Source of the DNA: Hyphomonadaceae bacterium
Lineage (GTDB): Bacteria > Pseudomonadota > Alphaproteobacteria > Caulobacterales > Hyphomonadaceae
Length of the DNA stretch: 64,000 nucleotides
NCBI GenBank assembly: GCA_024742355.1
Contig: JANSYM010000009.1
Coordinates: 1 to 64,000, forward strand
Direction: 5' to 3'
A program made the translations under genes and the position numbers. Positions 1 through 7,774 of this stretch are shown in pieces (the stretch's first letter is position 1; each line of letters begins with the position of its first letter). Below the pieces are notes generated by a model. That model was not told where the DNA came from, did no database searches, and worked only from the letters and a program-made list of their open reading frames with translations.

Positions 1-65
1 CCGTGGGAACCAGGATTTATTGCACGACCTGGCGCGCTACCGAACAAGGGGTACAGCTCCCCAAG

Positions 66-136
66 CCAAGCCACGCGGCCACCGCTCCCCCTCTCAATCC
101 AGCCGTTCCGGACTAGCCTCTCATCAGAAGGAGATG
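66..136. repeat. Imperfect direct repeat, copy A
   Basis: About 71 bp that recur as copy B at 815-875. Both begin ccaagcca(c/t)gcgg(c/t)cacc and end with actagc followed by a purine-rich stretch ending in aaggagatg. Copy A has roughly ten extra bases in the middle. The two copies flank the gene at 187-744. Similarity seems to continue a little to the left (acag followed by ccaagcca). Its function is unknown; it could be a duplicated gene end or an element boundary. Confidence 0.6.
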
Positions 137-186
137 GGGAGGAGATTACCACATCTCTCAAGGGTGGGGATTGAACCGGGAAAGCG

Positions 187-744
187 CTAGGCCGCAGGTG
201 CCATATTCGGTTCGATTGAATTTCCGTTTCCAGAGGCACGTCTACTCAAATCTCGAATTCGATTCACTTGTCTCGGTGATGTCGATTCGAGAAAGCTTAT
301 CAAGGACGCGAAGACCTCTGCGTAGCTCTCGTCATACTTGATATTTCTACGTTTCACGCGCGCCCATAAAGCGATGAATGATTCTGTTTTTCCAAGATAG
401 TTTTCAAGTTCGCCGATCTGGCTAGCTCTCAATCGGCCCTCATTCTTAAAGTTAAAAATCACGAATGAAATTCGATCTACGAAAGGGGAAAGCATCCAGT
501 ATTCGCGCACATCGTCTTCGTTCCAATTGTCTGGATAAGCTCGCTTAAACAGCTCTCTCTGTGCGAGCACTAGTTCATCGATCAGTCTCGCTTTCATTTG
601 CGATCGCGATGCCCTCCGCGAGCTCGCCCAGCCGATGAAGAAAATAAAAATAGCCACGACAAATTCGCGGCCAAAATCAGCATTGAAATAAACCGGACTG
701 CCATCGCCGGAAAAGACTTCGTGAATATACTCTGTAAGGGTCAT
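187..744 (-). CDS. Hypothetical single-pass membrane protein, 185 aa
   Basis: I do not recognise this family. The protein has a short N-terminal segment, one hydrophobic helix at about residues 28-42 (motif VVAIFIFFIGW) followed by an Arg/Ser-rich stretch, and then a charged, mostly helical region. The likely topology is a membrane anchor with a cytoplasmic domain. I chose the ATG at 744 because GGGAGG lies six bases upstream; a GTG two codons earlier is possible. The gene is more A+T-rich than the core of the window and lies between two direct repeats. A transferred accessory gene is plausible. It could be a sensor or anchor subunit, but nothing in the sequence fixes a function. Confidence 0.6.
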   Translation of the reverse strand: MTLTEYIHEVFSGDGSPVYFNADFGREFVVAIFIFFIGWASSRRASRSQMKARLIDELVLAQRELFKRAYPDNWNEDDVREYWMLSPFVDRISFVIFNFKNEGRLRASQIGELENYLGKTESFIALWARVKRRNIKYDESYAEVFASLISFLESTSPRQVNRIRDLSRRASGNGNSIEPNMAPAA

Positions 745-814
745 CGCCACCTCCCGCCTGGTGTGAGTGTAGGGGCGGGGGCGGGGAGGAGTCTATTGGG
801 GGACGGACAGCCAC

Positions 815-875
815 CCAAGCCATGCGGTCACCACTCTTCCGCGGTTTTGAACTAGCGTCCCATCGAAAGGAGATG
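815..875. repeat. Imperfect direct repeat, copy B
   Basis: Second copy of the repeat seen at 66-136, in the same orientation. The matching blocks are at the start (ccaagccatgcggtcacc) and end (actagc to aaggagatg). It lies in the spacer between the genes at 187-744 and 933-2081, upstream of the former. No other copy was noticed in the window. Confidence 0.6.
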
Positions 876-932
876 TGCAAGAGCGAAAATGGCTGAAAAC
901 GGGGCCGGATGGAGTGAGAGATGGATTCTGAT

Positions 933-2081
933 TCAATTTGGTCGACGTTCGGACCACGTTCTTAAATGATACTCAATTTCGTCGAAGAACGGAATCAGCA
1001 TTTTGGATTCTGATTCGCCGACTTTCCATTTCAAGAATTCATATACTTCTTCAAAATTACCAAGATGCTTGGCCAGTTCAACAAGCAGAACGCCTCTGCT
1101 CTTGTAGAAGGATTTATTGAAGAAAAGCGGAAGATGGTCTTCAACCGCACGGAGTACTTGTTTTTGTGAGGACAATCCTCGTCTGATTATGAAGTTGCCC
1201 AGAGTTCTTGCCATCTGGTTCGCATACATAGCATCATCCTCATACTGAGAGAGAATAATGCCCGCATGTTTCGGTCGCTCAATCGCCATTTTTAAGACGA
1301 GTGCGAGTCGGGTTTCCTGTCTCGGCGCCTTGTCAAAAACGTGATGGATCAAGAAATCATCAACGTACTCGCCGTGTTGTATCTCTTCACCGGCTACGTC
1401 GATCAATTCGTCAAACGTAGAGTCCAATGATATTGAGGCATCAATCAACGCAGATTCCAAGACTTCCGTAGGGATTGTGTTGCGTTCCGAGTGTATTCGT
1501 ATCTTTAACTCACCACGCTCACCGAAGTGAAAATCGTAATCTGAACGGTGTTCTCTGAACTTAGTCAGAAGCTCTTCATCGCTTGCAAGGCGTTTCTCAA
1601 TTTTTTCCCAACCGACCTCTCGAGCGACAGAATTTTTGTATGCGTACGAGGCATCCATCGACATCGAGCTGTATTGCTCTAAGATTCTCTTACGTAGTTT
1701 TGTTACATTGCTATCTTCGGTTCGTAGGTTTTCAATTTGAACTGCCAATGCTGGGTTTCGATCGGCTAGATGATCGGTCTGCCCGTCTACGAAGTCCAAC
1801 ATTTGTTCCCTTGAGCCAGATAGAAATAGCATTTTTCCCAAATGATAGCAGAACATCTGACTATCGCCTTCGGTGACGAAATAAGTGCTTGTCACAGGGA
1901 AAATCTTCAAGTCACTATCGACCTCGAGACGACGAAATTCGACTATCAGACTATCTTTGCATATTTGCAGAAAGAATCCATCGGAACCGTTTCTTTTGAA
2001 AATCGGCACCAGAAAGCCTTGTGATGATTCATCTGCTGTCCACCCGCCAATGATCCTGTACGTTTTCTCCGCAGAGCTCAC
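933..2081 (-). CDS. Hypothetical protein, second gene of a coupled pair, 382 aa
   Basis: I do not recognise a family. The predicted product is soluble, with no signal or membrane segment. Its N-terminal third looks beta-rich (residues about 1-100) and the remainder is helical and charged. I chose the GTG at 2081 because it overlaps the upstream stop as GTGA, a classic translational-coupling arrangement; a GTG four codons earlier is also open. It is the downstream partner of the ADP-ribosyltransferase-like gene at 2078-2860. The coupling suggests the two products are made in a fixed ratio and may act together. Base composition is A+T-rich compared with the rest of the window, which suggests transfer. 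Confidence 0.65.
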   Translation of the reverse strand: MSSAEKTYRIIGGWTADESSQGFLVPIFKRNGSDGFFLQICKDSLIVEFRRLEVDSDLKIFPVTSTYFVTEGDSQMFCYHLGKMLFLSGSREQMLDFVDGQTDHLADRNPALAVQIENLRTEDSNVTKLRKRILEQYSSMSMDASYAYKNSVAREVGWEKIEKRLASDEELLTKFREHRSDYDFHFGERGELKIRIHSERNTIPTEVLESALIDASISLDSTFDELIDVAGEEIQHGEYVDDFLIHHVFDKAPRQETRLALVLKMAIERPKHAGIILSQYEDDAMYANQMARTLGNFIIRRGLSSQKQVLRAVEDHLPLFFNKSFYKSRGVLLVELAKHLGNFEEVYEFLKWKVGESESKMLIPFFDEIEYHLRTWSERRPN

Positions 2082-2860
2082 ATAAGCCCCCACTTCGCGT
2101 ACAAATCTCTGAGTTGAGTCTCGATATGCGCCATGTAGTAGTCTGGTGCTCTTCCGGGGTGAAACTCATAAGGGACAATCTCTGTGGTATCATCTTCGAT
2201 TTCTTGAAGCCACGAAGTTTTGTGCGATCCATTCCAAATCGTATGAGGCACGATTATCGCCCTCAAGCTTTCAGCGAGCAAGATTGGATCGGAAAACGTC
2301 ACTTCAATTGACATTACGCGATCATCGGGTTCGTTTCGACCGGAAGAAGTAATTAACTCGTGATAGGCACGTACGTGCATTTCATCTGGCGTACAAAGCT
2401 CAGATGCGGATGGAATGGACGATGTATTGCCAAAAAAGTAATTCTCAGTCTCGCCGTAAAATGTGCTGACAAGCGTGTTTATCAGCCCCCAATCATCAGA
2501 TATTTCAAAATCACTCATTCCAATTTCATCTGCGAAAACGTGTTTGTAGAGACGCCGATGATAAGCCCCCGTGTCGAACGGGTGGATTTTGTTGGATCTT
2601 TTCAAGAGCTCACTGTTCAATACGAAGCAAATCGGGCAAGCACCTTCTAGTCTGATCGCCCCGTCCCCCGCGACTCGATAAGCGGCGCGTCCGTAGAATG
2701 TATACAACGTATCACTCTTCATGACTTCGCACGGTTGGGGAACCAATCGACCATCGTCGATTATCTTTCGAAGGGCGTATCCCTTCGCGATATGAGTTAG
2801 CGGCAGTAAATCGTCCTGCGTCCGAGCTTTTTGCTCCAACCATTTCTTAAAATAATTCAA
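2078..2860 (-). CDS. Putative ADP-ribosyltransferase-like (DarT-like) protein, 260 aa
   Basis: The N-terminal pattern is LTHIAKGYAL, then a few residues later IIDDGRLV, then TLYTFYGRAAYRV (residues 21-63). This resembles the H-T / I...G.L / FYG.R signature of DarT-type ADP-ribosyltransferases. A later SIEVTFSD (residues 184-191) followed by a hydrophobic AIIVP strand sits where the catalytic Glu of such folds would be. Candidate catalytic residues are therefore H23, Y56 or Y61 and E186. The comparison is by eye and weak. Translation probably begins at TTG 2860: the only earlier in-frame codon is the neighbouring MBL gene's TGA stop. The gene begins 3 nt after that stop and overlaps the next gene by 4 nt. 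Composition is A+T-rich. Confidence 0.4.
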   Translation of the reverse strand: MNYFKKWLEQKARTQDDLLPLTHIAKGYALRKIIDDGRLVPQPCEVMKSDTLYTFYGRAAYRVAGDGAIRLEGACPICFVLNSELLKRSNKIHPFDTGAYHRRLYKHVFADEIGMSDFEISDDWGLINTLVSTFYGETENYFFGNTSSIPSASELCTPDEMHVRAYHELITSSGRNEPDDRVMSIEVTFSDPILLAESLRAIIVPHTIWNGSHKTSWLQEIEDDTTEIVPYEFHPGRAPDYYMAHIETQLRDLYAKWGLM

Positions 2861-2863
2861 GCT

Positions 2864-3541
2864 TCACCCCAACACCGCATCCCCCACAAACGGATTATCC
2901 TTCCGTTCCTGCCCAAACGTGCTCATCGGGCCATGCCCCGGGACAAACCGCATGCCATCGCCGAGCGGCCAGAGATTGTTGACTATGGAATCAATCAGCT
3001 GCTGGTGATTGCCTTTCGGGAAGTCGGTGCGGCCGACGGAGCCGCGGAACAGGACGTCGCCGACAAAGGCGAGTTGGCCGGCCTGGTGATAGATGACGAC
3101 ATGGCCCGGTGTGTGGCCGGGGCAGTGGGTGACGCCGAACGTCTCGTCGCCGAGGGTCAGTGTGTCGCCTTCTTCGAGATAGCGGGTCGGGACGACGTTC
3201 TTGCCGTCGGCAATGCCATATTTGGCGCCCTGGGCCTCGATATCGTCGAGCAGCCACTGGTCATCCTTGTGCGGGCCGATGATCGGGCAGCCTGTGCGTT
3301 CACTGACCGCGGTCGCGGCGCCGGCATGGTCGAGATGGCCATGGGTGAGCCAGACGGCAACGATCTTGACACCGAACTGTTCGGCCGCGGCCATCAGGCG
3401 ATCGGTCTCGCCGCCCGGGTCGACGAAGACGCCTTCCTTGGTCTCGCGGTGCCAGATCAGCGAGGTGTTCTGCTGCAGCGGCGTGACGGGGATGATGCGA
3501 ATGTCGAGCTTTGGCTCAGGAGCTTGTGTCTGGTCGGTCAT
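2864..3541 (-). CDS. MBL-fold metallo-hydrolase (glyoxalase II-like)
   Basis: A metallo-beta-lactamase fold protein of 225 aa with the zinc motif THGHLDHAG (residues 65-73). Further conserved histidines follow in HCPGHTPGH and in PGHGPMSTFG near the C-terminus. This set is typical of short hydroxyacylglutathione hydrolase-like proteins of the YcbL type, which cleave thioesters such as S-lactoylglutathione in the cytoplasm. The exact substrate cannot be read from the sequence. The downstream A+T-rich gene begins 3 nt after its stop, so this gene seems to mark the inner edge of the accessory region. The PqiA-like gene lies upstream on the same strand, 17 nt away. Confidence 0.85.
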   Translation of the reverse strand: MTDQTQAPEPKLDIRIIPVTPLQQNTSLIWHRETKEGVFVDPGGETDRLMAAAEQFGVKIVAVWLTHGHLDHAGAATAVSERTGCPIIGPHKDDQWLLDDIEAQGAKYGIADGKNVVPTRYLEEGDTLTLGDETFGVTHCPGHTPGHVVIYHQAGQLAFVGDVLFRGSVGRTDFPKGNHQQLIDSIVNNLWPLGDGMRFVPGHGPMSTFGQERKDNPFVGDAVLG

Positions 3542-3558
3542 GGCAGGTCAGATAAGGT

Positions 3559-4065
3559 CTATTTGAAACGGGTAAAGGTCAGCCGCATCGTGGCGGCATT
3601 GTTGAGCAGCACGCCAATGGCGAAATAATAGAGGCCGGCGCGGGTCTCGAAGCCGATATAGATGCTGATCTGGCTGATCCCGATCAGCAGCGCGGCGAGG
3701 AAGACGTCCAGCATTGACCACTTGCCGAGCAGGTTGAGCAGGCGGGCCAGCTTCGGACTCGGGCTGGCGCCCTGGCGGAAAATGATCGCTGCGGTGATCG
3801 TCTTGGCGAGCGGGAAAATGCCGGAAAAGAAGATCACGACCAGGCCGAGAAAGGGCAGGCCGGCCTCGAACAGCGTCTGGACGATGCCGTAGAGATTATA
3901 TTCCTGGCCGCCAAAGCCGAAATTGTTCGGTTTCCAGATCGAGGGCAGGATCAGGCCGGTTATGATCAGCGCTGTGGAGGCATAGAGCGCCATCTCGCTG
4001 ACCACGTCCCAGATCGGGATGGCCTTGCGTGTGTCCTCGGTTTGCGGGGCAGGGGCGTCACTCAT
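3559..4065 (-). CDS. Paraquat-inducible protein A family membrane protein
   Basis: A PqiA-domain protein with about four hydrophobic segments. The family block FPLAKT and later GKWSMLDVFLAALL are clearly visible. In other proteobacteria PqiA proteins belong to envelope lipid-transport or stress modules, usually with MCE proteins. No MCE gene is adjacent here, so the partner is unknown. The start is uncertain: the ATG at 4065 begins MSDAPAPQTE and gives 168 aa, while an in-frame TTG at 4101 would add 12 residues. It is followed on the same strand by the MBL hydrolase. The divergent gene begins at 4164, so the promoters of both lie in a short shared spacer. Confidence 0.8.
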   Translation of the reverse strand: MSDAPAPQTEDTRKAIPIWDVVSEMALYASTALIITGLILPSIWKPNNFGFGGQEYNLYGIVQTLFEAGLPFLGLVVIFFSGIFPLAKTITAAIIFRQGASPSPKLARLLNLLGKWSMLDVFLAALLIGISQISIYIGFETRAGLYYFAIGVLLNNAATMRLTFTRFK

Positions 4066-4163
4066 GGCGGCAGTGTTGCCGGGTGCGTTTGCTGGGGTCA
4101 ACGCCTTTCCTGCGCCGCGTGCGTGGGCTAAAGCAAGGTTAACGGGAGACGGAGGACGCGGCG

Positions 4164-5081
4164 ATGCCAGGCGGACGTATGGGGATCATCATTATCGGCC
4201 TGATCGGGCTGGTCGTCTATTACATGTCCAATCAGGAAGTGAACCCGTATTCGGGCAAGAGCGAGTTCAACACGATCTCGATCGACCAGGCGACCAAGCT
4301 CGGGGCGCAATCCTATGTCCAGATGCTGCGCCAGGAAGGCCGCAATGTCATCTGTGGCAGCGGCGCCGCGAGCTGTGACCTGGCCGGGCGGCGGGTCTAT
4401 AATACGGTCAACGAGATTGGCGAGCGCCTGCGCGTTGCGGCGATCGAGATGGAAGCCGATTATATCGCCGCGGGCTACGAGTTCGAGCCGGTGGCGCGCA
4501 AGTTTGACTGGACCTTCAATGTCATCCAGTCGGAGCAGCCCAATGCCTTCTGCCTGCCCGGCGGCTATGTCGCCGTCTATACCGGCATTCTCGACATTAC
4601 CGGCAATTACGATCAGCGCGTGACGCTGGAAGACATTGACGATGTCAACAAGCTGGCCGTGGTCATGGGCCATGAGATCGGCCATGCGCTCGCTCATCAC
4701 GGCGCCAAGCGGATGAGCAATGCGCGCATCGCCCAGTTCGGCACGATGGCGGTCGGGCTTGGCCTTGGCGACATGGACCCGGGCCAGGCGCAAATGGTCC
4801 AGCAGGCCCTCGGCATGGCGGCGCAGGGCGGCATGATGGCCTTCTCGCGCGAGCATGAGACCGAAGCCGACAAGATCGGCCTCGAGCTGCTGGTGCGGGC
4901 CTGTTACGACCCGCGCGAGGCGCCGGAACTGTGGCAGCGCATGGGCCAGATTGGCGGCGGCCAGCGGCCGCCGGAATGGATGAGCACGCACCCGGCGTCT
5001 GAGACCCGGGCCAATAATTTCCGGCAATGGATGCCGGCGGCGCTGGAAATGTATGAGGCGCGCTGCGGAGCGCTGGACTAG
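4164..5081 (+). CDS. M48 family metallopeptidase
   Basis: A zinc protease of 305 aa with the catalytic motif HEIGHALAHH (about residues 170-179) and a downstream REHETEADKIG that supplies the third ligand Glu. An N-terminal hydrophobic stretch (MGIIIIGLIGLVVYYM) acts as a signal anchor. The catalytic domain should therefore face the periplasm, as in LoiP/BepA-like quality-control proteases of outer-membrane proteins. The ATG at 4164 has purine-rich GGAG sequences upstream. The stop lies 2 nt before the GTG start of the dipeptidase lipoprotein, so the two are probably one operon acting on envelope proteins and peptides. Confidence 0.88.
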   Translation: MPGGRMGIIIIGLIGLVVYYMSNQEVNPYSGKSEFNTISIDQATKLGAQSYVQMLRQEGRNVICGSGAASCDLAGRRVYNTVNEIGERLRVAAIEMEADYIAAGYEFEPVARKFDWTFNVIQSEQPNAFCLPGGYVAVYTGILDITGNYDQRVTLEDIDDVNKLAVVMGHEIGHALAHHGAKRMSNARIAQFGTMAVGLGLGDMDPGQAQMVQQALGMAAQGGMMAFSREHETEADKIGLELLVRACYDPREAPELWQRMGQIGGGQRPPEWMSTHPASETRANNFRQWMPAALEMYEARCGALD

Positions 5082-5083
5082 GC

Positions 5084-6304
5084 GTGCGCGGGCTCTGTCT
5101 GATGGCGCTGGCCTTGGTTCTGGCTGGCTGTGCGACCCTTGACGATGATGATGCGGCGCAGCGGCTGCACCAGGACATCCTGACTCTCGACGCACATGTC
5201 GACTTCCCGCTCTCGGCCCTCAGCGAGCAGGACCTCGCAACCGATACCGACCTTGCTTTTGACCTGCCCAAGATGCAGGCCGGCGGCGTCGATGGCGCCT
5301 TCTTTGTGCTCTACACCCCGCAGGGGGAAACCAGCGCCGAGGGCTATGCACAGGCGCAGGAGATTGCTGGGACTCGCCTGCGGATTATCCGTGGATTGGT
5401 TGATGGAAATCCCGACAAAATCACCCTCGCAACCTGCGCAGAAGACGTGCCGAAACTTGCACAAAGCGGTCAGAAGATAGCGCTGATCGGGATGGAAAAC
5501 GCCTATCCGCTCGGCGAAACCGTGGCGTCGGTGGCCGACTGGGCCGCTCGCGGTGTGCGCTATATGGGCATCACCCATTGGGGCCATAATCAGTTTGGCG
5601 ACAGTTCGAACCCGAATTTCCAGTATGATCGCGGCCCGCGCCATGGCGGCCTGTCGCCGCTCGGCGAGGACCTGATCCGGGCCCTGAACGCGCATGGCAT
5701 CCTGATCGATATTTCGCATGCCTCGAAAGACACGGTGATGCAGGCGCTGGCGCTGTCCGAAGCGCCGGTCATCGCCAGCCATTCCGGCGCCAAGGGAGTG
5801 ACCGACACGGCCCGCAATCTCGACGATGAACAACTCCGCGCCATCGCCGCCTCCGGCGGGGTCGTCAACATGCTGTCCTATGCCGCCAATGTGAAAGCGC
5901 TGACCGCAGAGCAGGAACAGTTTCGCACGGCGCTGCGGCGCGACATGGGCATCCCGGACTCGCCGGAATACACGATGCCGCTCGAGATCGAGATAGACTA
6001 CAATCAGCGCCTGCTTGGCATGTATGAGATCGAGCCGATTGCCAGCGTCGCGGACTATGTCGACCATGTCGATTACATGGTCAGCCTGATCGGCGTCGAT
6101 CATGTCGGCATCTCGTCAGACTTTGATTATGTCGATGATACGGGCCGCATCTCGGGCTGGTATGATGCCACGCAATCGGCCGCGATCACACGCGAATTGC
6201 TGAGCCGCGGCTATTCTAAGAGTGATATCGCCAAGCTCTGGGGCGCCAACATGTTGCGCGCGCTGGCTGAGGCAGAAGCGATCGCCGCCCACGCACCCTG
6301 TTAG
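5084..6304 (+). CDS. Membrane dipeptidase (M19) lipoprotein
   Basis: A 406-aa renal-dipeptidase-type peptidase. The N-terminus carries a lipoprotein signal with lipobox LAGC at about residue 15. The zinc-binding start LDAHVDFP is followed by the blocks GITHWGHNQFGD, DISHAS and ASHSGA, and by GVDHVGISSDFDYVDD near the C-terminus, which is characteristic of M19. The enzyme is expected to hydrolyse dipeptides, often with D-residues, on the periplasmic side of a membrane. It has a GTG start two bases after the M48 protease stop. The C-terminus is intact and the next gene is convergent. Confidence 0.9.
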   Translation: MRGLCLMALALVLAGCATLDDDDAAQRLHQDILTLDAHVDFPLSALSEQDLATDTDLAFDLPKMQAGGVDGAFFVLYTPQGETSAEGYAQAQEIAGTRLRIIRGLVDGNPDKITLATCAEDVPKLAQSGQKIALIGMENAYPLGETVASVADWAARGVRYMGITHWGHNQFGDSSNPNFQYDRGPRHGGLSPLGEDLIRALNAHGILIDISHASKDTVMQALALSEAPVIASHSGAKGVTDTARNLDDEQLRAIAASGGVVNMLSYAANVKALTAEQEQFRTALRRDMGIPDSPEYTMPLEIEIDYNQRLLGMYEIEPIASVADYVDHVDYMVSLIGVDHVGISSDFDYVDDTGRISGWYDATQSAAITRELLSRGYSKSDIAKLWGANMLRALAEAEAIAAHAPC

Positions 6305-6332
6305 GAGCAGCAGGCGGCGACCATTCGGTGGC

Positions 6333-7082
6333 TTACGCTTCAGCTGGCGTGTTCGGGCCGCTGACTTTTGGCAGCAGCATGCCGACATCTTTCTGATAGT
6401 CGCGATAATCATCGCCAAACTCGTCGACCAGATCCTTTTCCTCGAACTGGATCGCGATCACGATATAGGCCGTGGTCATCACAGCGAAGACCAGGTGGGC
6501 GACGGTCATGGTCGGGGTCGCCCAGAAAATGATCAGCCAGCCGACATAGATCGGGTGGCGCACCCATTTGTGCATGCCGGGCACGCGGAAGGTCATTTCT
6601 GGCGGCGTCGTGCCCCGGAAATTGTACCAGACCTGGCGCAGGCCAAAGAGATCGAAATGATTGATCAGCCAGGTGGCATAGAACAGGACGCCCCAGCCGA
6701 GGAAGTAGAGCGCAAAGATGATCGTGCGGAAGGGTTCCGCCTCGACTGTCCAGACCGACCCGCCCATAGGCTGCCAGAACACGAACAGCGCGATCATGGC
6801 GAGGTTTGAGAACAGAACATAAGTCGAGCGCTCGGCCGCTTCCGGGACGATCCTGGTCCAGGCGCGCTTGAAGGCGGGCCGGGCCATGACGCTGTGCTGA
6901 ACGGCAAATCCGGCAAGCAAGGCGAGATTGATGGCAAGCGCCGGCCAGAAGGCCATGGTCGGCGCCGCGTCCATCGAGTTGGGAATGTAGAAATTGCCGA
7001 GAAAGGCAATCGAGTAGAGAAACACGCCAAAGAAAATGGCGTAGCTCAGAATGCCATAGGCAAGAATGAGTGTGCGAGACAT
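6333..7082 (-). CDS. mddA: Methanethiol S-methyltransferase (MddA-like)
   Basis: An integral membrane protein of 249 aa with about five hydrophobic helices, related to NnrU/isoprenylcysteine methyltransferases. Recognisable MddA blocks are WLINHFDLFGLRQVW, GMHKWVRHPIYVGW and the C-terminal FEEKDLVDEFGDDYRDYQ, which forms the SAM-binding end. The known reaction methylates methanethiol to dimethyl sulfide with SAM. Identity as MddA rather than another NnrU-like enzyme is likely but rests on motifs only. The start is supported by AGGGGGA upstream. It is the last gene of a leftward run with the 33-aa peptide and the tautomerase. Confidence 0.8.
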   Translation of the reverse strand: MSRTLILAYGILSYAIFFGVFLYSIAFLGNFYIPNSMDAAPTMAFWPALAINLALLAGFAVQHSVMARPAFKRAWTRIVPEAAERSTYVLFSNLAMIALFVFWQPMGGSVWTVEAEPFRTIIFALYFLGWGVLFYATWLINHFDLFGLRQVWYNFRGTTPPEMTFRVPGMHKWVRHPIYVGWLIIFWATPTMTVAHLVFAVMTTAYIVIAIQFEEKDLVDEFGDDYRDYQKDVGMLLPKVSGPNTPAEA

Positions 7083-7153
7083 AGCGTCCCCCTGTGAATT
7101 GAAATTGCGGGAGGTGGGAGCGCCGCATCGGGCGCCCCGCTTTCAGTCGGTGA

Positions 7154-7255
7154 TCATGTGATCGCGACAGCGGCATAGCCGGCCGGGAAGATGATCGTTG
7201 CGACAACAATGCCGGCCAGTGCCAGCAGTGTCAGCGCGTGAAAGACCTGTTTCAT
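7154..7255 (-). CDS. Small hydrophobic membrane peptide, 33 aa
   Basis: A short open frame encoding MKQVFHALTLLALAG then VVATIIFPAGYAAVAIT, essentially one membrane-spanning helix. It has a strong ribosome binding site (AAAGGGGACGCACG before the ATG), matching the one before mddA. It sits between the tautomerase and mddA in the same orientation. It may be an accessory subunit or regulator of MddA, or an unrelated micropeptide. The strong ribosome site and clean codons argue that it is real; no family is known to me. Confidence 0.55.
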   Translation of the reverse strand: MKQVFHALTLLALAGIVVATIIFPAGYAAVAIT

Positions 7256-7336
7256 CGTGCGTCCCCTTTCTTATTATTCTTCAGTTCGGGAGGAAACGTG
7301 CGGTCTGTCTGATGCAGGCTGGCACGTCGGGTGAGG

Positions 7337-7573
7337 TCAGGCGGCGGCTTCAGCGGGTTCGCCCGCCGCCATGGCGTGAACATCGCCGGCGCCGAGGCAG
7401 TTGCCGCCAATGGCCCAGTCGCCCTGAGCGATTTCGTTGATCTTGACCCAGGTTACCGGGCGCATGTTTTCGCCTTCAACTTCGATCATCGCTTCGGTGA
7501 CGCGGCTGATCATGTCCTGCTTCTGGGCCGGGGTGAAAACGTCCTTGATCACATCAATGGTTACGAGTGGCAT
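7337..7573 (-). CDS. 4-oxalocrotonate tautomerase family protein
   Basis: A 78-aa member of the 4-OT tautomerase superfamily. After removal of Met the protein begins with the catalytic proline (MPLVTIDV), followed by the family core F(T/S)..QK..(M/L)I..VT.A. The C-terminal tail is Ala/Gly-rich and longer than the usual 62-residue form. It catalyses keto-enol tautomerisation or a related reaction; the substrate is unknown. It is the first gene of the leftward unit with the 33-aa peptide and mddA, and is divergent from a CadC-type regulator. Confidence 0.8.
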   Translation of the reverse strand: MPLVTIDVIKDVFTPAQKQDMISRVTEAMIEVEGENMRPVTWVKINEIAQGDWAIGGNCLGAGDVHAMAAGEPAEAAA

Positions 7574-7774
7574 TTTTAAGTCTCCTGTCTGGTTTGCTGC
7601 AGGCGAGGTGTTCGTCTGCGATGCGCCGGGTTGTACGGCGGCCGCGCCGGGAAAGCTTTCAGGACTTGTCCAGAAAACCTTTAGATTGATAACACGTTGT
7701 ATTTATACGGAATATTGTGTTCGAATGGACCAAAATCCCCGTTTCAGGTACACATGCAATTGAGAGGGGACGTG

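Noticed and set aside
165-186. A tRNA T-arm-like string (ggttcaatcccc read on the minus strand)
   Set aside because: The flanking bases do not pair as a T-stem, and no acceptor or anticodon arms could be drawn.
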